Positions 53,726-62,356 of a stretch of DNA of 64,000 nucleotides are shown here, piece after piece; within the stretch, counting starts at the first letter, position 1; every line of letters begins with the position of its first letter. A program made the translations under genes and the position numbers. The stretch covers positions 124,001-188,000 of the forward strand of contig NZ_JAQHXR010000001.1 in assembly GCF_027859255.1 (NCBI RefSeq), written 5' to 3'. This DNA is from Helicobacter ibis (GTDB taxonomy: Bacteria; Campylobacterota; Campylobacteria; Campylobacterales; Helicobacteraceae). A model generated the notes under the pieces. That model saw only the letters and a list, made by a program, of their open reading frames with translations, made no database searches and was not told the origin of the DNA.

Positions 53726-54852
53726 ATGGGCGTAAATAACAATATAAAGGATTTTATTAAAAATCTAAAAAATGATGGATGTTTTGAGGGCTTTAAACAT
53801 GTGCTTGAGCTTGGGAGCCAAGATGATTTGGAGCTCGGAGATGAGCTGTTTTTAGCACTTAGAGATAATGTGACATTTAATAGAAAGTTTATACCTAGCC
53901 TAGAATATGCGGGGGGGGGGGATTTAAGCACTTTATCGTAAGTGATAAAGAAAAAAGAGAAGGTATTAGAATCTCTACAAATTACTTTTATGGCACTTTA
54001 GGTTTTGAAAGCTATGATTGTATAGACTTAGATGGTGCATATAATGCATTAGCTTTTAATCTAAATACGAATCTTGCGAATTTTTATAATTATACAAATA
54101 TCTTTTGTCTTGTTACTAACTTTGGAACTAGTGAGCATATTTTAAATCAAGCTGTGTGTTTTGAAAATATCCATAATCTATGTAAAGAAAATGGAATTAT
54201 GATTCATGCTTTGCCAATTTCTGGTTATTTTAATCATGGGTTGTTTAATTATTCTTTGAAGTTTTTTATGAGACTTGCCGTGTTTAATGATTATGAATTT
54301 TTATCTTGTAAATTGCTTCAAGTTGGTGTAGATAATAACTGTAATACCTATATAGAACATGAAAAGATTCTAAGGCATTTAGATGATTTAGAAGGTGCAT
54401 ATGAATATCTAGATTCTTCAAAGAGTATGGATTTGAAGTATCCGCATACAAGCGGAGGTTGTGGATTTAATATTGTAGTTGCATTTAAAAAGACCACCAA
54501 TAAGCCATTTTCATTCCCACTTGATAGGCCGATGTTTAAATATAAAACAAGAGAAACTTTAAAGTTTTTCTTAAAAGACAAAGCAGATTCTATAAATAGT
54601 GTTGCAATCTTTGGCTCAAAAGTTGCAGCTAGTCATATTAGAGAATTTTTAGAGAGTTGTGGTATAGAGATATTATGTTATATTGATGATTATAATACTG
54701 GTAGTATAAATGGTATAGATATAGTATCAAGAGATAAATTTATACAAGATTACAAAGATAAATGTGATTTTATTTTTAAAGGACCATTGCAAAGGGGTGA
54801 AATTGATGTGGGAGTAGAGGTTATAGAATCTAAGTGGGCGTGGTTTTATTAA
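53726..54852 (+). CDS. Phase-variable SAM-methyltransferase-like protein, OFF (frameshift at poly-G)
   Basis: The frame from ATG 53726 stops at 53941, just after a G11 tract (53911-53921). A second frame, open from the tract to 54852, continues it; 9 or 12 G residues would join them into about 375 aa. The N-terminal VLELGSQDD (26-34) looks like SAM motif I, the downstream frame has CIDLDGAYN as a motif-II-like loop and a TNFGTSEHI-NQ core, and the last 75 residues (VAIFGSKVAASHIREFL) look like a Rossmann-type module. The substrate is unknown; placement beside rarA suggests an accessory insertion. Confidence 0.8.
53911..53921 (+). repeat. G11 homopolymer (contingency tract)
   Basis: Eleven G in a row, encoding Gly codons after residue 62 of the methyltransferase-like gene. 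Long G tracts in AT-rich Helicobacter and Campylobacter genomes are classic phase-variation sites. The frame break falls on this tract. Confidence 0.95.
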
Positions 54853-54873
54853 GAATAGCCTAAGGGCTATTCT
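54852..54873. terminator. Bidirectional hairpin between the methyltransferase-like and ferredoxin genes
   Basis: AGAATAGCC (54852-54860) and GGCTATTCT (54865-54873) form a perfect 9-base stem with loop TAAG. The stop codons of both convergent genes lie in or at the stem. T runs are weak on both sides. Confidence 0.6.
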
Positions 54874-55151
54874 ACTACTGGAGTGTGAGCACTTCTCTTG
54901 TCATCCCCAATATCATCTCTATGTGGTTGAGAACCTGCTACAGCGTCCCATACGATACAGCCCTCTGTAGGACATGCACTAGCACATGCTGGTTCATCAT
55001 TGTGTCCAACACACTCTACACACTTGTCATTATATACAAAGTAGCATCCATCATCATTTGGGTTATCATCATCATCTACTATAGCTTCAACTGGGCACTC
55101 ATCAATACAGGCTCCACAGGCTATACAAATATCAGTAATCTTAACAGACAT
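54867..55151 (-). CDS. 2[4Fe-4S] ferredoxin
   Basis: The 94-aa protein has two 4Fe-4S motifs: C9, C12, C15 and C19, and C45, C48, C57 and C61, with an eight-residue insertion in the second motif and a C-terminal extension, as in Alvin-type ferredoxins. Its acidic C-terminal tail is family-like. It probably serves electron transfer to enzymes such as pyruvate or 2-oxoglutarate oxidoreductase; the partner is inferred. Confidence 0.95.
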   Translation of the reverse strand: MSVKITDICIACGACIDECPVEAIVDDDDNPNDDGCYFVYNDKCVECVGHNDEPACASACPTEGCIVWDAVAGSQPHRDDIGDDKRSAHTPVVE

Positions 55152-55259
55152 TGTCTTCTCCTTTATTAAAATGGCATTGAGTATATATAAAAAGTGATAA
55201 AATGTAGCTTTAAATTTTTTTAAAAGTTAAATATTATTTAAATACTTTAAAGGCAATCT

Positions 55260-56174
55260 ATGAGTATTATTTTTGGTCCTATAAAATCTAGGAGATTTGG
55301 CGAATCTTTGGGGGTTGATTTATCGCCTAGTATTAAGCAGTGTAATTATGATTGTTTATATTGTGAGTTAGAGGGCAAAAAGGCAATAGATACAATGACA
55401 GAAGTATTAAGTGTTGAATTCATATTGCACGAAATAGAAGTAGCACTAAAAAGATTCCACAATATAGATTCAATTACAATTACAGCAAATGGTGAGCCAA
55501 CAATGTATCCTTATTTATATGAGCTAATGTTAAGACTAGAAGACATTAAGGGAGATAAAAAAACATTGCTTTTAAGCAATGGCGCACTTTTACATGATGT
55601 GAGTGTAGCTAGGGCTTGTATGCTATTTGATAAAGTTAAGTTTTCACTAGATGCAATAACTCCTAGTGTGTTTAAAAAAATAGATAGACCATCTAAAGAT
55701 ATATCGCTTGATAAGATTCTAGCTGGTTTGTATGAGTTTTGCAGGGATTATAGTGGAGAGTTGTATGCTGAAATTTTATTTGTAAAAGGCGTTAATGATT
55801 CAATTGATGAAGTAAAGAAAATGGCGAGATTCTTAGCACCTATGAATCTTATGCGACTTGATATAAGCACCATAGATAGACCGCCTGCATATAAAGTAGA
55901 GCCTATTGATTGTGAGAGATTAGAAGAATTTGGGAGAATCTTTAGTGAATATGGAATTAATGTCCTAATCCCTAAGAGAACTAAATCTGATGAAAGGCTA
56001 AATTTATCCTTAAGCAAAGATGAGATTATAAAACTATTATCTTTGCGACCTTTGAGTGAAGATGAGGTAAGTATGCGTTTTAGCAAAGATAGTATTGAGG
56101 CATTAGAAGAACTAACAAAAGAAGGGGTAATAAAGTTGCGTGAAAATAGCGGAGTTAAGTTTTATGAAGTGTGA
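55260..56174 (+). CDS. Radical SAM protein (COG0731-like)
   Basis: The 304-aa enzyme has the radical SAM CxxxCxxC (C28, C32, C35) in the segment QCNYDCLYCELEG, a TANGEPTMYP and LLSNGALLH core, and a C-terminal winged-helix-like extension. It resembles the TYW1-like Fe-S oxidoreductases of COG0731, whose bacterial role is not established. It is divergent from the ferredoxin gene across 108 bases, which may be functional. Confidence 0.88.
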   Translation: MSIIFGPIKSRRFGESLGVDLSPSIKQCNYDCLYCELEGKKAIDTMTEVLSVEFILHEIEVALKRFHNIDSITITANGEPTMYPYLYELMLRLEDIKGDKKTLLLSNGALLHDVSVARACMLFDKVKFSLDAITPSVFKKIDRPSKDISLDKILAGLYEFCRDYSGELYAEILFVKGVNDSIDEVKKMARFLAPMNLMRLDISTIDRPPAYKVEPIDCERLEEFGRIFSEYGINVLIPKRTKSDERLNLSLSKDEIIKLLSLRPLSEDEVSMRFSKDSIEALEELTKEGVIKLRENSGVKFYEV

Positions 56175-56183
56175 TGTATATGC

Positions 56184-56189
56184 TATAAT
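56184..56189 (+). promoter_or_regulatory. Extended -10 promoter for the amino-acid ABC operon
   Basis: TGCTATAAT (56181-56189) is a perfect extended -10 in the 48-base gap before the solute-binding protein gene, giving a leader of about 27 bases with TAAGGA before the ATG. Confidence 0.55.
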
Positions 56190-56222
56190 TCTCACTTTTA
56201 CTTTGAATTTTAAGGAACACGA

Positions 56223-56993
56223 ATGAAAAAGATTTTTTTAGCTTTCTTGCTTGGTTTTATTGCTATTTTTGCTGGGTGCAAAAATGATGACAAACTTGTC
56301 ATGGCAACAGCAGCGGAGTTTCCTCCATTTGAGTTTAAAGAGGGTAAAGAGTTTAGAGGTATTGATATTGAAATAGCACAAGCATTGGCAAAAGAGCTTG
56401 GAGTAGAGTTAGAAATCAAAGATATGGAATTTGATTCTGTAGTTAGTGCTATTAGTAGTGGTAATGCTGATTTAGGGCTTAGTGGCTTGACTATTAATGA
56501 AACTAGAGCTAAGGTTGTTCATTTCTCTAATCCTTATTACAATGCAGCACAAGTTGTAATTGCAAAGACAGATTCTAATTTCAAATTTAGTGGCAATGAT
56601 GCGGTTAAACTAAGAGAATTAATTGCAAATACAAATGGTATTAAAATAGGTGTAGCAACTGGCACAACAGGTGCTTTTTATGCAAAAGGTGATAAGGATT
56701 GGGGATTTGAAGGATTTGCTAATGCTGAAGTTAAGAGTTTTGTAAATGGTTCTTTGGCTGTAAATGCTTTAGTAAATGGCGTTGTAGATATTGTTATTTT
56801 AGATGAAGCACCAGCGAAGATTCTATCTAATGCTAATCCAAATACACAAGTATTTGATGCTTATTTGACAGAGGAACAATATGGGGTTGCTGTAAATAAG
56901 AATAATAAAGAATTATTAGACAAAATAAATGCAGCATTGGCAAAATTAAAAGAATCTGGTACTTTAGATTCAATTATTCAAAGTTATATGTAG
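56223..56993 (+). CDS. Amino-acid ABC transporter substrate-binding lipoprotein
   Basis: This 256-aa protein has a signal peptide ending in FAGC (C19) and the SBP family 3 fold: AAEFPPFEFKEGKEFRGIDIEIAQAL (quoted in part), the ISSGNADLGLSGLTI hinge region and TGTTGAFYAKG. It should bind a polar amino acid in the periplasm; which one cannot be told. It is followed by its permease after 8 bases. Confidence 0.94.
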   Translation: MKKIFLAFLLGFIAIFAGCKNDDKLVMATAAEFPPFEFKEGKEFRGIDIEIAQALAKELGVELEIKDMEFDSVVSAISSGNADLGLSGLTINETRAKVVHFSNPYYNAAQVVIAKTDSNFKFSGNDAVKLRELIANTNGIKIGVATGTTGAFYAKGDKDWGFEGFANAEVKSFVNGSLAVNALVNGVVDIVILDEAPAKILSNANPNTQVFDAYLTEEQYGVAVNKNNKELLDKINAALAKLKESGTLDSIIQSYM

Positions 56994-57001
56994 GAAATTC
57001 A

Positions 57002-57700
57002 TTGGATAAAATAGAAATATTTTATAGAGAACTAATCACAAAAGGTGGATACCACCTTGTGATTGAAGGGTTATTGGTTACTATTTTATTGGCTGTTGTG
57101 GGGCTTATTATAGGTATTGTTATAGGTACATTAATTGCAATTTTAATAACAAAAGAAGAGAAAAATACATTTGAGAGGGTTTTATGTGTATTTTTCAAGC
57201 TTTATGTTGGATTCTTCAGAGGGACCCCGATAGTTGTGCAGTTGCTGTTTATTTATTTTGTGATTTTGCCGCTTTTTGGTTTAGCTGGGAGCAATGCTCT
57301 AATTGTCGCTGTAATTATCTTTGGGCTTAATAGTGGAGCTTATGTTAGTGAGATAATAAGAGGTGGAATCTTAAGTGTAGATAGTGGGCAAAATGAAGCA
57401 GCAAGGGCTTTAGGACTAAATGCAAATTCTAGTATGCGTTTTGTGGTCTTTCCGCAGAGTATCAAAAATGCTTTACCAAATTTGGGAAATGAGTTTATTA
57501 CACTACTTAAAGAAACATCAGTAGCAAACTATGTAACTGTGCATGATTTAACTTATGCGTTTAAAACTATAGGTTCTGCTAGTTATGAATATATGGTGCC
57601 TTATTTTTTCTTGGCACTTTGTTATTTGGTGTTGGTGCTTGTGGCTAGTTATTTTGTAGGAATCTATGAAAGGAAATTAAGAAAAAGTGATAAGCGTTAG
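57002..57700 (+). CDS. Amino-acid ABC transporter permease
   Basis: The 232-aa HisM/GlnP-type permease has about five membrane helices and the EAA loop (GQNEAARALGLN) that docks the ATPase. Only one permease gene is present, so it probably works as a homodimer. TTG start. It overlaps the ATPase gene by 14 bases. Confidence 0.95.
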   Translation: MDKIEIFYRELITKGGYHLVIEGLLVTILLAVVGLIIGIVIGTLIAILITKEEKNTFERVLCVFFKLYVGFFRGTPIVVQLLFIYFVILPLFGLAGSNALIVAVIIFGLNSGAYVSEIIRGGILSVDSGQNEAARALGLNANSSMRFVVFPQSIKNALPNLGNEFITLLKETSVANYVTVHDLTYAFKTIGSASYEYMVPYFFLALCYLVLVLVASYFVGIYERKLRKSDKR

Positions 57701-58493
57701 AAATCTAGTAAAGCAATATAATGACAAGATAGTTATAAATAATTTAAGTGTTGAATTTAAAAAAGGTGAAAAGGTTGTAATAATAGGACCAAGTGGGAGT
57801 GGAAAAAGCACTTTTTTGAGATGTCTAAATTTGCTTGAGATTCCAGATTTAGGTGAAGTTTGGCTAGATGGCAAGAGGATTTCTAATATCAGTGTTAATT
57901 TATATGATGAGTTAAAATCGCTAAAAGGCTCAAAACTTAAGTCAAAAATAAAAGAATATGACTTAAAAGATAGACAAGATATAAATGAAGCAAGAAGTAA
58001 AATGGGAATGGTGTTTCAGCATTTTAATTTGTTTAATAATTTAAATGTATTAGAGAATATAACACTAGCACCAATACAACTAAAAAAAGCTACAAAAAGT
58101 GAGGCAGTAGATATAGCTAAGGCACTATTAGACAAAATAGGGCTAAGCAATAAAATATATGAGTATCCATTAAGGTTAAGTGGTGGGCAAAAGCAAAGAA
58201 TAGCAATAGCAAGGGCATTGGCTATGAAGCCTGAAGTTATTCTTTTTGATGAGCCTACAAGTGCGTTAGACCCGGAGATGGTCGGTGGTGTGTTAGAGCT
58301 TATGAAAAGTGTAGCAAATGAAGGCATGAGTATGATTTGTGTTACACATGAAATGGGCTTTGCAAAGGAGGTTGCTACTAGGGTTTTGTTTATGGAAAAT
58401 GGGCTGATTTTAGAAGATAATAATCCAACTAGATTCTTCAATAATCCGACAAATGAAAGGCTAAAATACTTCCTAAGTCATATTAGGCATTAA
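57687..58493 (+). CDS. Amino-acid ABC transporter ATP-binding protein
   Basis: The 268-aa ATPase has Walker A GPSGSGKST (34-42), Q-loop MVFQHFNLF, signature LSGGQKQR, Walker B ILFDEPTSALD and switch His in CVTHEMG. A Lys-rich insertion (about residues 70-95) precedes the Q-loop, as in HisP-type proteins. GTG start inside the permease gene. Its end overlaps murJ by 11 bases, tail to tail, with no terminator visible between them. Confidence 0.96.
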   Translation: MISVRNLVKQYNDKIVINNLSVEFKKGEKVVIIGPSGSGKSTFLRCLNLLEIPDLGEVWLDGKRISNISVNLYDELKSLKGSKLKSKIKEYDLKDRQDINEARSKMGMVFQHFNLFNNLNVLENITLAPIQLKKATKSEAVDIAKALLDKIGLSNKIYEYPLRLSGGQKQRIAIARALAMKPEVILFDEPTSALDPEMVGGVLELMKSVANEGMSMICVTHEMGFAKEVATRVLFMENGLILEDNNPTRFFNNPTNERLKYFLSHIRH

Positions 58494-59898
58494 GTGTAAA
58501 TACATAATGCTTAAAAGCAAGTATTAATGCCCACAAAACACAAAGTATAAGCGAAATTAGAATAATCCATTTTGGTTTGTTTAATATGGCTAAAAATTTG
58601 CTAAATCCAAAAAAATAAATTGTAGTAAAAAAAAATACAAACCCACTAATGCTTCCAGCCAATGCTAAACCAACAGCACCTAAAGACTGCATTAAAATTA
58701 TAGATAAAATAGCACCTATTAGAAGTGAAAAAGCAGATATTTTTGCGGCTAGTGTTTGTTTGTGATGTGAATATAGCCATAAAGAAAAGATTCTAGCTAG
58801 TCCAAAAGGAAGTAATCCAATCATGTAAGCACTAAATACTGAAGCTGTAATTATTGTGTCTTCTCTTAAAAACTCTCCCCTCTCAAAAAGTAGCCAAATA
58901 ATTTCATCTCTTAGCATTATCCCACCTAGAACACATGCACTAAGTAATGCACTAAGTAGCCAAAAACTACGAGATAGTTCAAACAATGCTCTATCTTCTT
59001 CTTTGTTTTTTATATATTTTGCAACTAAAGGAAATAATGCTGTTGAGGTTGCAATAGCAAAGATTGCAAGTGGTAGTTGAAAGATTCTATTTGCATAGTA
59101 TAAATAAGAAATAGCCCCACTAGCTAGAAATGAGGCGAGTAGTGTATCGATAAATGACGCAAGTTGTGCTGTTGAGCTACCAATCATTGCTGGGAAAAAT
59201 TGACTTTTAAAGCTAGAGATACTTTGTTTTATTGAATCTTTTTTATGTTTTAGTTCTTTTGTGCCTATTAGTAGCAATTTTAAAAGCTTTAATCTCCACA
59301 TTGGATATATGTGTAGCAATATTTGTGCTATCCCACCTGCTAATACTCCATAGCTAAGCAATAATACAGATTCATAAGAATCTTTACTATTTGCAAAAAG
59401 CAATGCAATAATCATGCATATATTAAGTAATGCAGGAGAATAAGCCCATGCTGTAAAATTTCTTTTATACTGCAACATAGCACCAAAAAATGTAACTATA
59501 AAAACTAATAGCAAATACCAAAAATTTATCGCAACTAGTGGTGCTGCAAGTGCTATTGTTGATTCATTAAAGCCATATGCTAGAATCTTTGTTATAGGCA
59601 CTTGAAAAACATAAACCAAAATAGATAGCACAAATAAGACAAAGCAGAAAATACCTAATATTTTTAGTGCAAAGCCACCTTTGTATTTTGTTTGTAAAAA
59701 GCTTGGTAGAAACGATTGATTAAATGCCCCTTCACCGAAGATTCTTCTAAATAGGTTTGGTAGTTTAAAAGCTACAAAAAATATATCACTATATATGTTT
59801 GCTCCAAGCGTGTTTGCTGTCATTAAATCTCTTATAAAGCCAAAGATTCTTGAAGTTAAAATTCCACTACTATTTGTAAAGAAGGCTTTAAAAAACAT
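58483..59898 (-). CDS. murJ: Lipid II flippase MurJ
   Basis: MurJ (471 aa, MOP superfamily, about 14 membrane helices) flips lipid II to the periplasmic face for peptidoglycan synthesis. The N-terminal GILTSRIFGFIRDLMTANTLG region (quoted in part) and FRRIFGEGAFNQSFLP are the family signatures. Essential in most bacteria. Confidence 0.96.
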   Translation of the reverse strand: MFFKAFFTNSSGILTSRIFGFIRDLMTANTLGANIYSDIFFVAFKLPNLFRRIFGEGAFNQSFLPSFLQTKYKGGFALKILGIFCFVLFVLSILVYVFQVPITKILAYGFNESTIALAAPLVAINFWYLLLVFIVTFFGAMLQYKRNFTAWAYSPALLNICMIIALLFANSKDSYESVLLLSYGVLAGGIAQILLHIYPMWRLKLLKLLLIGTKELKHKKDSIKQSISSFKSQFFPAMIGSSTAQLASFIDTLLASFLASGAISYLYYANRIFQLPLAIFAIATSTALFPLVAKYIKNKEEDRALFELSRSFWLLSALLSACVLGGIMLRDEIIWLLFERGEFLREDTIITASVFSAYMIGLLPFGLARIFSLWLYSHHKQTLAAKISAFSLLIGAILSIILMQSLGAVGLALAGSISGFVFFFTTIYFFGFSKFLAILNKPKWIILISLILCVLWALILAFKHYVFTLNA

Positions 59899-59919
59899 TA
59901 CAACCTCTAATAATTTATT

Positions 59920-59928
59920 TGCTAAAAT
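59920..59928 (+). promoter_or_regulatory. Candidate extended -10 for the DUF342 gene
   Basis: TGCTAAAAT in the divergent murJ/DUF342 gap, about 31 bases before the ATG at 59960. Unconfirmed. Confidence 0.3.
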
Positions 59929-59959
59929 TGTATCAATTTTTGCTAAGGGTTTTTAGAGT

Positions 59960-61771
59960 ATGTTTGGTAGTGAAACTAAAAAAGGTTTTGAATCATATTT
60001 TGTAAATGAATGTGAAGATATTAAAATAGCCATAAAGCAAGTTGCTTCAATATATTCTATAGATTCATCAAGTCTTGATTTTAGGCTAAAAGAAATAACA
60101 ACATATGTAAAAAATAATTATGATAATGTGGTAGAGCTAATTCCTAAGGGTGAAGTTGAATTTTTTTTACTAAATAGAGATAATATACTTGATACTAGAT
60201 ATACATTTATTCAAAGATATAGCATAGATGTAATAAAAAAACAAACAAGAAAAAAAAATCCATTTTATTTCCAAGCTGACAAGGTGTTCTCACAAGCATA
60301 TGTGATTTTTGAATCTGGTTTTGTGTTAAATGATTTTGATAGTGTATATGATGAAATACGCAAAATAAAAATGCTAAATAAAATAATAATAGTAAATGAA
60401 GAAGAAGAAAAAAAGTATTTGCTAGAGTTTTTGGAATCTCTTAATTATCCACTAACTAAGGAAGTAAAATATATTCTATCATGTGGAGTAAATTTAGTCC
60501 CAACAACAAATAGTCAAATACAATATAAAGTGCCAAAAGATATAAAAGGTAAATTCTATACTCTAAAAATAAATGACTTAATATGTGTCTACAAAAAGCC
60601 ATCTCAAGGAAAACCCGGTAGGAATCTAAAAGGACAATACATAATCCCTGATTTACCAGATACCATACATGACCACACACCAACAATAAGATATGATGAA
60701 AATACAATAAAAGTTGTTGATAATCCTTATGAGATTTTATATTTAGCTGCAATTGGCGGAGTTTTAAACTTTAAAGAAGATTATTTTTGGATTGATAATG
60801 CAGTTGATACTGGTGTGGTTAGCTTAAAGACAACCGGTGATGTAATAGGTGATATAGATAGTGGCACAACTATAAATATAACTGAAGCAGATTTGCTAAA
60901 AGAAGCACTAGGTCAAGGCTCACAAATACAAGCCTCAAGGGTTAATATACAAGGAAATGTAGCAAGTGGTGCAAAAATAAGAGCAAGGGAAGCAAATATA
61001 GAAGGATTTACGCACCAAGATTCACAAGTTAGTGCAAGAAATATAAATATAGCAACTCATAAAGGACTTGCCATTGGCGATACAATAAAGGTAGATACGC
61101 TAGAGGCAGGTATAATAAGAGGCAATGTAGTTGAGGTTAATAATGTATATGGTGGTAAAATATATGCAAATGAGATAAAGATTAATACATTACACTCTAA
61201 TGCATTTTTGCATGCCACTAAAAAAATAGAAGTAATAAATATGGTTAAAGGAGAGAATAAGTTTTTTATATCAGCATTTTCCAGTCCAGAAAAAGACGAA
61301 AACTATCATAAACTCATAAGCGATAGAAATTATGCAATTTCAGAATCTAAAATATTGATTAAAGAGATCAAAATAAAAACATTGGAGTTAAAAAAGTTAG
61401 ATGATGTAGCCAAAAAAACGCGAAACTCTCTAATACAATATAAAAATGCTAATAAAAAGCCACCTTCATATTTGTTGAATAAGTTTGAAGAATATCACAA
61501 TATGGTAGTAAGCTTAAAGGAAAGAAAGCAGAAGTTAGAGATTTTAAATAATTTATATAAAACTTCAACTGCACAATTATCAAATATAGATAAAGAAATA
61601 TTCTATTCTTATGTTGAGGTGCTTAGTGGTTGGGTTGGATACAATGAAGTTAGGTTTATTTTTAACTTCCCTGAGCATAAGGAGTTAATGGTAATTCCAC
61701 ACAAATCTAACAAGCCAAAAGTTATCTACAATAAAGAGGCTTCAACATTAGAGATGATAGATATTAATTAA
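59960..61771 (+). CDS. DUF342 (FapA-type) protein
   Basis: The 603-aa protein has the DUF342/FapA layout: an N-terminal domain, GxxNLKGQYIIP, then a right-handed beta-helix-like region (GDVIGDIDSGTTINI, ASRVNIQGNVASGAKI, about residues 285-430) and a C-terminal coiled-coil (about 450-545). FapA-family proteins bind DNA or act in cell-envelope polymer export in other bacteria; the role here is unknown. I recall the same gene between murJ and ruvA in H. pylori. ruvA follows after 9 bases. Confidence 0.85.
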   Translation: MFGSETKKGFESYFVNECEDIKIAIKQVASIYSIDSSSLDFRLKEITTYVKNNYDNVVELIPKGEVEFFLLNRDNILDTRYTFIQRYSIDVIKKQTRKKNPFYFQADKVFSQAYVIFESGFVLNDFDSVYDEIRKIKMLNKIIIVNEEEEKKYLLEFLESLNYPLTKEVKYILSCGVNLVPTTNSQIQYKVPKDIKGKFYTLKINDLICVYKKPSQGKPGRNLKGQYIIPDLPDTIHDHTPTIRYDENTIKVVDNPYEILYLAAIGGVLNFKEDYFWIDNAVDTGVVSLKTTGDVIGDIDSGTTINITEADLLKEALGQGSQIQASRVNIQGNVASGAKIRAREANIEGFTHQDSQVSARNINIATHKGLAIGDTIKVDTLEAGIIRGNVVEVNNVYGGKIYANEIKINTLHSNAFLHATKKIEVINMVKGENKFFISAFSSPEKDENYHKLISDRNYAISESKILIKEIKIKTLELKKLDDVAKKTRNSLIQYKNANKKPPSYLLNKFEEYHNMVVSLKERKQKLEILNNLYKTSTAQLSNIDKEIFYSYVEVLSGWVGYNEVRFIFNFPEHKELMVIPHKSNKPKVIYNKEASTLEMIDIN

Positions 61772-61780
61772 AGGATTATT

Positions 61781-62356
61781 ATGATTATTGCGTTAGTTGG
61801 AGAGATATTTTATAAAGAACCAACAAAAATAGCACTAAACTGCAGTGGTGTAGTCTATGAGGTGTTTGTATCGTTAAATACAAGCAATAAAATACAAAGC
61901 AAGGTTGGAGATACAATAACGCTACTTACCACACATATAATAAGAGAAGATGCACAAACTTTATATGGATTTTTAGAATCTAGTGAAAAAAGATTATTTG
62001 ATACTTTAATAAAAATAAATGGCGTAGGACCTAAGGTTGCTATGGCTATTTTATCTACTTATACTCCAAGTAGCTTTGCAAATGTAGTATCTAATAATGA
62101 TATAAAATCAATGCAAAGAGTGCCGGGCATTGGTCCTAAGAGTGCAGGTAGAATCTTAGTTGATTTATCTGGTTGGTCTTTGGAGTTAGCTAGTGATTGT
62201 GCTACTAGTGATGATTCAAATCTAACTCAAGTAATAATGGCATTAGAATCTCTAGGATACAAAGGAGATGTGATAAATAAGGCTATAAAGGGCTTGGAAG
62301 TCGGTGAAGTAGGGACTATGGTTAAAAATGCACTAAAAAAGATTCAAGGTTTATAA
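61781..62356 (+). CDS. ruvA: Holliday junction DNA helicase subunit RuvA
   Basis: RuvA (191 aa) binds the four-way junction and loads RuvB. The N-terminal OB domain (MIIALVGEIFYKEP), the helix-hairpin-helix INGVGPKVAMAIL and VPGIGPKSAGRIL, and the C-terminal RuvB-binding domain are complete. Its stop overlaps the rimO ATG by one base. Confidence 0.97.
   Translation: MIIALVGEIFYKEPTKIALNCSGVVYEVFVSLNTSNKIQSKVGDTITLLTTHIIREDAQTLYGFLESSEKRLFDTLIKINGVGPKVAMAILSTYTPSSFANVVSNNDIKSMQRVPGIGPKSAGRILVDLSGWSLELASDCATSDDSNLTQVIMALESLGYKGDVINKAIKGLEVGEVGTMVKNALKKIQGL

Noticed and set aside
54154-54852. Plus-strand 232-aa frame as a gene of its own
   Set aside because: It is the distal part of the methyltransferase-like gene; the frame is open back to the G tract, upstream of its first ATG.
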